A DNA stretch of 9,141 bases. Source: Altererythrobacter sp. (lineage in GTDB: Bacteria; Pseudomonadota; Alphaproteobacteria; Sphingomonadales; Sphingomonadaceae). The DNA lies in assembly GCA_024636575.1 (NCBI GenBank), contig JAGXGU010000107.1:1-9141 (forward strand). The letters run 5' to 3'. Each line of letters begins with the position of its first letter. Positions within the stretch are counted from its first letter, which is position 1. The position numbers were made by a program, and so were the translations under genes. Below are positions 6,875-9,141 of the stretch, in pieces. A model generated the notes under the pieces. It was not told where the DNA came from. It made no database searches and saw nothing but the letters and a program-made list of their open reading frames with translations.

Positions 6875-8392
6875 TCAGGCAGGGATCGGCGCATCTTTTC
6901 CTTTGCGCAGCATCGCCCATGTTTCGCGCAGCAGCGGGGGCCAGCCGAACCAGATCGTCGCGCCGTAGGCGAAGGCTCCGAATGGTATCACCAGCAGCAA
7001 TTGCATCGGCGGCGGGGCAGCGCCGATACCGGCCTTCAATATAGTGACAGCAATCGCCATCACTGCGCAAGCCAATCCCACGGGCAGCAATTCCAGAATC
7101 AGCTTGCCAAAGGTCAGCCCGACAGCGGGCAGGGTCAGCACCAAGGTCGCCAGCAATAATGTCGGGGCCGCAACCCACCATGCGTAAACCAGCCCCATCG
7201 GGCCATAGGCAATGCCGATCAGGAATACAGCCGGATAGATCACGGCACCGATCGCGCTGGTGGTGACATATATGCGCGGTGATCCCATTGCATTGGTCGC
7301 AGGGGAGCAGACGATCTGCAGCGCCATCGCCGGCATTGCGATGGCCAGGCCCGCAGCGATCGGTGCCATCTCCGACCATTTTGGGCCGAACAGAGTCAGG
7401 ACCGCCGCATCCGCCGTCAGTGCCAGGCCGACATAGATCGGGGCGGTCACCAGCAACACGGTGCGCATGGTGCGCAGGAAGAAAGGTGCCATCGGCTTGC
7501 CCAGCTTGTGCAGCTCTGCATAGGCGGGGAAGGCCACTTCGTTGATCGGCGGCAGGAACCTGCCGGTTACGATCAGGGTAAGGAAAAGTGCTTCTGAATA
7601 GAGACCGAGATCATGCGTATCGAAGGCGCGCCCTGCGATGAAGATATCGCTCTGGCTCTGGATGATCCAGAACAGCTGGCACAGCGTCAATGCGCCGCCG
7701 AAGGACAATATGTCCCGTGCCCCGCGAAAGTTGAAACTTGGCCACACCAGCAAGCGGGCTACGATCGTGAGACCGAGTGCCCGGGTGACCGCCATTGCGA
7801 TGGGGGCATAGACCAGCGCCCAGACGCCGTAGCCCCGCCAGGCTAGGTACAGAGCGACACTGGCGCCCACCGCCGCGCACATCAGATTGACCACGCCCTG
7901 ATTGCGAAATTCGATCTTCCGCGCAAGCAATGCGGAGGGAAGGGCGACAAACGGTACGGTCAGGAATAATGCCGCCTGCACCTGCAACATATCGGCGACG
8001 ATCGGCTGGCCGTAATAGGCTGCTATATAAGGGGCGAGCAGGAACTGGGCCGATGCGATCAGGCCATTGGCCAGAATCAGCATCCCGAAAACTTGCGATA
8101 TCTTGCGGTTGTCGACTCTGGGCGCCTGGATAAGGGAAGTGGCGAAACTGTAGCCATTCAGGAACGCCAAAGCAGCAAGAACCACCTGCGTCATCGCGAA
8201 CAGGCCGTAGTCGCTGGGGTCGAGCAGCCGCACCACTGCAAGGGTGGAGCCCCAGGTAATGACTTGCGCAAGGACCTGTGTGCCCCACCGCCAGGCCATT
8301 GCGCTGCGCACACGTGCGCCGAAACCCGCATCGCCGACAGACGAGAAGCCAGTCGCGGCAGTGTCTCGGTATGATTCAGGGGCCTGTTGCAT
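6875..8392 (-). CDS. Polysaccharide/lipopolysaccharide flippase (Wzx/PST family)
   Basis: The 505-residue product is strongly hydrophobic, with roughly twelve or more membrane segments from about residue 40 to 490, and has the signature start of the PST/Wzx branch of the MOP superfamily: WRWGTQVLAQVITWGSTLAV, RLLDPSDYGLFAMTQ, and LLARKIEFRNQGVVNL (about 155-170). Such proteins move lipid-linked sugar units across the inner membrane for O-antigen, capsule or exopolysaccharide synthesis. The cargo cannot be read from the sequence, and no glycosyltransferase is in this window to suggest it. The first 30 residues are polar and cytoplasmic; the ATG at 8392 lacks a clear ribosome binding site, and ATG at codon 32 (MAWRWG) is an alternative start. 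The length fits the family. It diverges from the rRNA operon to its right and may lead the protease-atm1 unit. Confidence 0.92.
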   Translation of the reverse strand: MQQAPESYRDTAATGFSSVGDAGFGARVRSAMAWRWGTQVLAQVITWGSTLAVVRLLDPSDYGLFAMTQVVLAALAFLNGYSFATSLIQAPRVDNRKISQVFGMLILANGLIASAQFLLAPYIAAYYGQPIVADMLQVQAALFLTVPFVALPSALLARKIEFRNQGVVNLMCAAVGASVALYLAWRGYGVWALVYAPIAMAVTRALGLTIVARLLVWPSFNFRGARDILSFGGALTLCQLFWIIQSQSDIFIAGRAFDTHDLGLYSEALFLTLIVTGRFLPPINEVAFPAYAELHKLGKPMAPFFLRTMRTVLLVTAPIYVGLALTADAAVLTLFGPKWSEMAPIAAGLAIAMPAMALQIVCSPATNAMGSPRIYVTTSAIGAVIYPAVFLIGIAYGPMGLVYAWWVAAPTLLLATLVLTLPAVGLTFGKLILELLPVGLACAVMAIAVTILKAGIGAAPPPMQLLLVIPFGAFAYGATIWFGWPPLLRETWAMLRKGKDAPIPA

Positions 8393-8587
8393 CGCGATTT
8401 GCGTGATAACCGGGAATCATGAATAAATCGCAGCCTGCAGACTCGGGAGTCGGGGCCGATTCACCGAATTCCCGCGTGATTCTGGCCTGCCCGCCCGCCC
8501 GATCGCCCAGTTTTCCCGACTGGAAGAGCAGGATCGTGACCTTATCAAGAAGCTAGAACCCGCAGAATTCCAGCCTTTTTGATGGTC
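8393..8587. other. Region between flippase start and rRNA promoters
   Basis: No gene is supported here. It should contain the minus-strand flippase promoter, but I see no convincing -35/-10 pair. Visible structure is a perfect dyad GACTC-GG-GAGTC (8440-8451), which could be an operator for the flippase gene, and a C-rich run of repeated GCCC units (about 8489-8508). Activator sites of the Fis type cannot be called by eye. Confidence 0.3.
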
Positions 8588-8641
8588 ATTGAAATAAAAT
8601 TGCAAAAACCCGTTGACCCAATCGGAGGTCGCCAGTAGAAG
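8588..8641 (+). promoter_or_regulatory. rRNA operon promoter P1 with AT-rich UP element
   Basis: TTGACC (8613-8618) and TAGAAG (8636-8641) are separated by exactly 17 bases. Directly upstream, 8588-8610 is a strikingly AT-rich tract (ATTGAAATAAAATTGCAAAAA) in a GC-rich neighbourhood, placed at about -60 to -38 from a start point near 8648, as expected for an UP element bound by the RNA polymerase alpha subunits. It lies about 370 bases before 16S and upstream of boxA, the usual place for the main rRNA promoter. Confidence 0.65.
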
Positions 8642-8700
8642 CCATCTCACCGGAGCGGAACGGACGGTTTAAACCGCCTCAAACGCCTCGGTCGCCAGTA
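8627..8700 (+). repeat. Direct repeat GGTCGCCAGTA, two copies 63 bases apart
   Basis: GGTCGCCAGTA occurs at 8627-8637 and 8690-8700. In both copies the final TA is the start of a -10-like hexamer: TAGAAG in the first and TATAAA in the second. The spacing is 63 bases, about six turns of DNA. This looks like a duplicated promoter segment or a shared factor site. Confidence 0.55.
8665..8676. promoter_or_regulatory. Perfect 12-base palindrome CGGTTTAAACCG
   Basis: The palindrome lies between the two promoter-like repeats of the rRNA leader, about 17-28 bases after the predicted P1 start and about 35-46 bases before the predicted P2 start. It has no loop, so it suits a dimeric DNA-binding protein better than an RNA hairpin. 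Function is inferred only. Confidence 0.3.
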
Positions 8701-8704
8701 TAAA
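8699..8704 (+). promoter_or_regulatory. Possible second rRNA promoter P2 (-10 TATAAA)
   Basis: TATAAA is a good -10 hexamer and is preceded by the same GGTCGCCAG as P1. The expected -35 position (8676-8681) has no match to TTGACA, so activity would need an activator or an extended contact. Predicted start near 8711. Confidence 0.3.
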
Positions 8705-8752
8705 CGGACAACCAGTCCCCCGGTTTCAAAATCGGGGAACCCTAGTTGTCCG
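8705..8752 (+). other. Long hairpin in rRNA leader
   Basis: An outer stem CGGACAAC (8705-8712) / GTTGTCCG (8745-8752) encloses an inner stem CCCCG (8718-8722) / CGGGG (8733-8737) that extends by G-U, U-A and U-A pairs to a UCAA loop. It begins immediately after the P2 -10 hexamer. Only a transcript from P1 would carry the full left arm. No clear T-run follows, so it is probably leader structure rather than a terminator. Confidence 0.5.
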
Positions 8753-8766
8753 CTTCTTATGTTGGA

Positions 8767-8782
8767 TGGCTCTTTGACATTG
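8767..8782 (+). promoter_or_regulatory. boxA antitermination site of the rRNA leader
   Basis: GCTCTTTGACA (8769-8779) closely matches the boxA consensus TGCTCTTTAACA bound by NusB-NusE during rRNA transcription, which prevents premature Rho termination. The same form is common ahead of 16S in alphaproteobacteria. It lies about 230 bases before 16S. Confidence 0.75.
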
Positions 8783-8797
8783 TTAGTTATAGATGAA

Positions 8798-8914
8798 GGG
8801 ACATGTGGGCGACGGCGCCCGGTCCGGGGGCTTTTAGGCTCCGGATACCGGTTAATCAAGTCGATGCCTTAACATTCCATCCTGGCTCACGCCTTGGTGG
8901 TTTGGACATGTCCT
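8798..8914 (+). other. rRNA leader stem-loop domain
   Basis: GGGACATGT (8798-8806) can pair with ACATGTCCT (8906-8914), closing a domain of about 117 bases. Inside, CCGGT (8819-8823) / ACCGG (8847-8851) and CCGG (8824-8827) / CCGG (8841-8844), with an AU bulge and a short apical stem around UUUUAG, form a well-supported hairpin. GTTAA (8851-8855) / TTAAC (8869-8873) is a competing alternative. Such leader domains assist 16S folding and processing. The right arm GGACATGTCC (8904-8913) is also a perfect DNA palindrome. Confidence 0.45.
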
Positions 8915-8930
8915 ATGTATCCATATACGT

Positions 8931-8960
8931 TTGACAAGTGCAGGTATCGGCTCCTAAAAT
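8931..8960 (+). promoter_or_regulatory. Near-consensus sigma-70 promoter just before 16S (P3)
   Basis: A perfect -35 TTGACA (8931-8936) is followed after 18 bases by TAAAAT (8955-8960), five of six matches to the -10 consensus. AT-rich bases (8913-8930) lie upstream like an UP element, and the bases after -10 (TCGGGC) are GC-rich, as in discriminators of stringently controlled rRNA promoters. The start would be about 8965-8968, some 45 bases before 16S and downstream of boxA. Confidence 0.55.
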
Positions 8961-8976
8961 TCGGGCTTTTCAGTTA

Positions 8977-8992
8977 GCGATCTTCGGATCGT
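8977..8992 (+). other. C(UUCG)G tetraloop hairpin before 16S
   Basis: CGATC (8978-8982), loop TTCG, GATCG (8987-8991), extended by a G-U pair. The UUCG loop closed by C-G is among the most stable RNA tetraloops. It sits 20 bases before mature 16S, within the region removed during processing. Confidence 0.6.
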
Positions 8993-9011
8993 GCTGGATT
9001 GTTCGTGACAC

Positions 9012-9141
9012 AAACTTGAGAGTTTGATCCTGGCTCAGAACGAACGCTGGCGGCATGCCTAACACATGCAAGTCGAACGAACCCTTCGGGGTTAGTGGCG
9101 CACGGGTGCGTAACGCGTGGGAACCTACCATCAGGTTCGGA
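9012..9141 (+). rRNA. rrs: 16S ribosomal RNA, 5' end only
   Basis: The universal start AGAGTTTGATCCTGGCTCAG begins at 9019, which corresponds to E. coli position 8, so the mature 5' end should be about 9012. The conserved ACGCTGGCGGCATGCCTAAC and ACATGCAAGTCGAACGA follow. The short V1 stem with loop (ACCCTTCGGGGT) and GTGGCGCACGGGTGCGTAAC are typical of Alphaproteobacteria, and the whole resembles Erythrobacteraceae. The gene runs off the window; 23S, 5S and tRNA genes of the operon would lie beyond. Confidence 0.98.

Noticed and set aside
8718..8737. Inner stem of the leader hairpin resembling a tRNA T-arm
   Set aside because: The loop does not match the GTTCRANYC pattern, and no acceptor stem, D-arm or anticodon arm fits around it.
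8417..8859. Two short minus-strand open frames upstream of 16S
   Set aside because: They cover the rRNA promoters, boxA and leader hairpins, lack ribosome binding sites and resemble no protein family.

Overview
This 9.1 kb stretch is chromosomal DNA from an alphaproteobacterium. It is most likely a member of the Sphingomonadales, probably Erythrobacteraceae. The reasons are the start of the 16S rRNA gene (V1 loop and the segment after it), a full-length ABC transporter that closely resembles my memory of Novosphingobium aromaticivorans Atm1, and the divergent pair of a bc1-complex chaperone gene and bamE. I see no insertion sequence, phage gene, CRISPR array or tRNA. It reads as ordinary core genome with an rRNA operon starting at its right edge.

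Left third (plus strand except the first gene). A ubiquinol-cytochrome c chaperone gene (minus strand, cut by the window start) diverges from bamE, an outer-membrane assembly lipoprotein gene. bamE is followed by hslV and hslU, the peptidase and unfoldase of the HslVU (ClpQY) protease. A sigma-32-like promoter sits directly against the hslV start codon. 48 bases after hslU comes a GFA-family zinc protein gene with a strong ribosome binding site but a one-base frameshift in a run of five G.

Middle (minus strand). After a 295-base convergent gap come, in transcription order from the right, a polysaccharide flippase, a secreted protein with two retropepsin-like halves, and the Atm1-type glutathione-conjugate exporter. 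The gaps of about 90 bases between them carry hairpins or a possible promoter, so a single operon is possible but not certain.

Right end (plus strand). About 620 bases lie between the flippase start and the 16S rRNA gene. They look like a complex rRNA leader: an AT-rich upstream element with a TTGACC-N17-TAGAAG promoter, a second -10-like site that shares an 11-base repeat with the first exactly 63 bases away, a 48-base hairpin, a boxA antitermination site, long-range leader pairing, a near-consensus promoter (TTGACA-N18-TAAAAT) only about 50 bases before 16S, and a C(UUCG)G hairpin.

I did not find a clearly new biological system. The observations most worth checking are the GFA frameshift, the possibly leaderless heat-shock promoter of hslV, the bilobed aspartic protease, and the rRNA promoter lying downstream of boxA.
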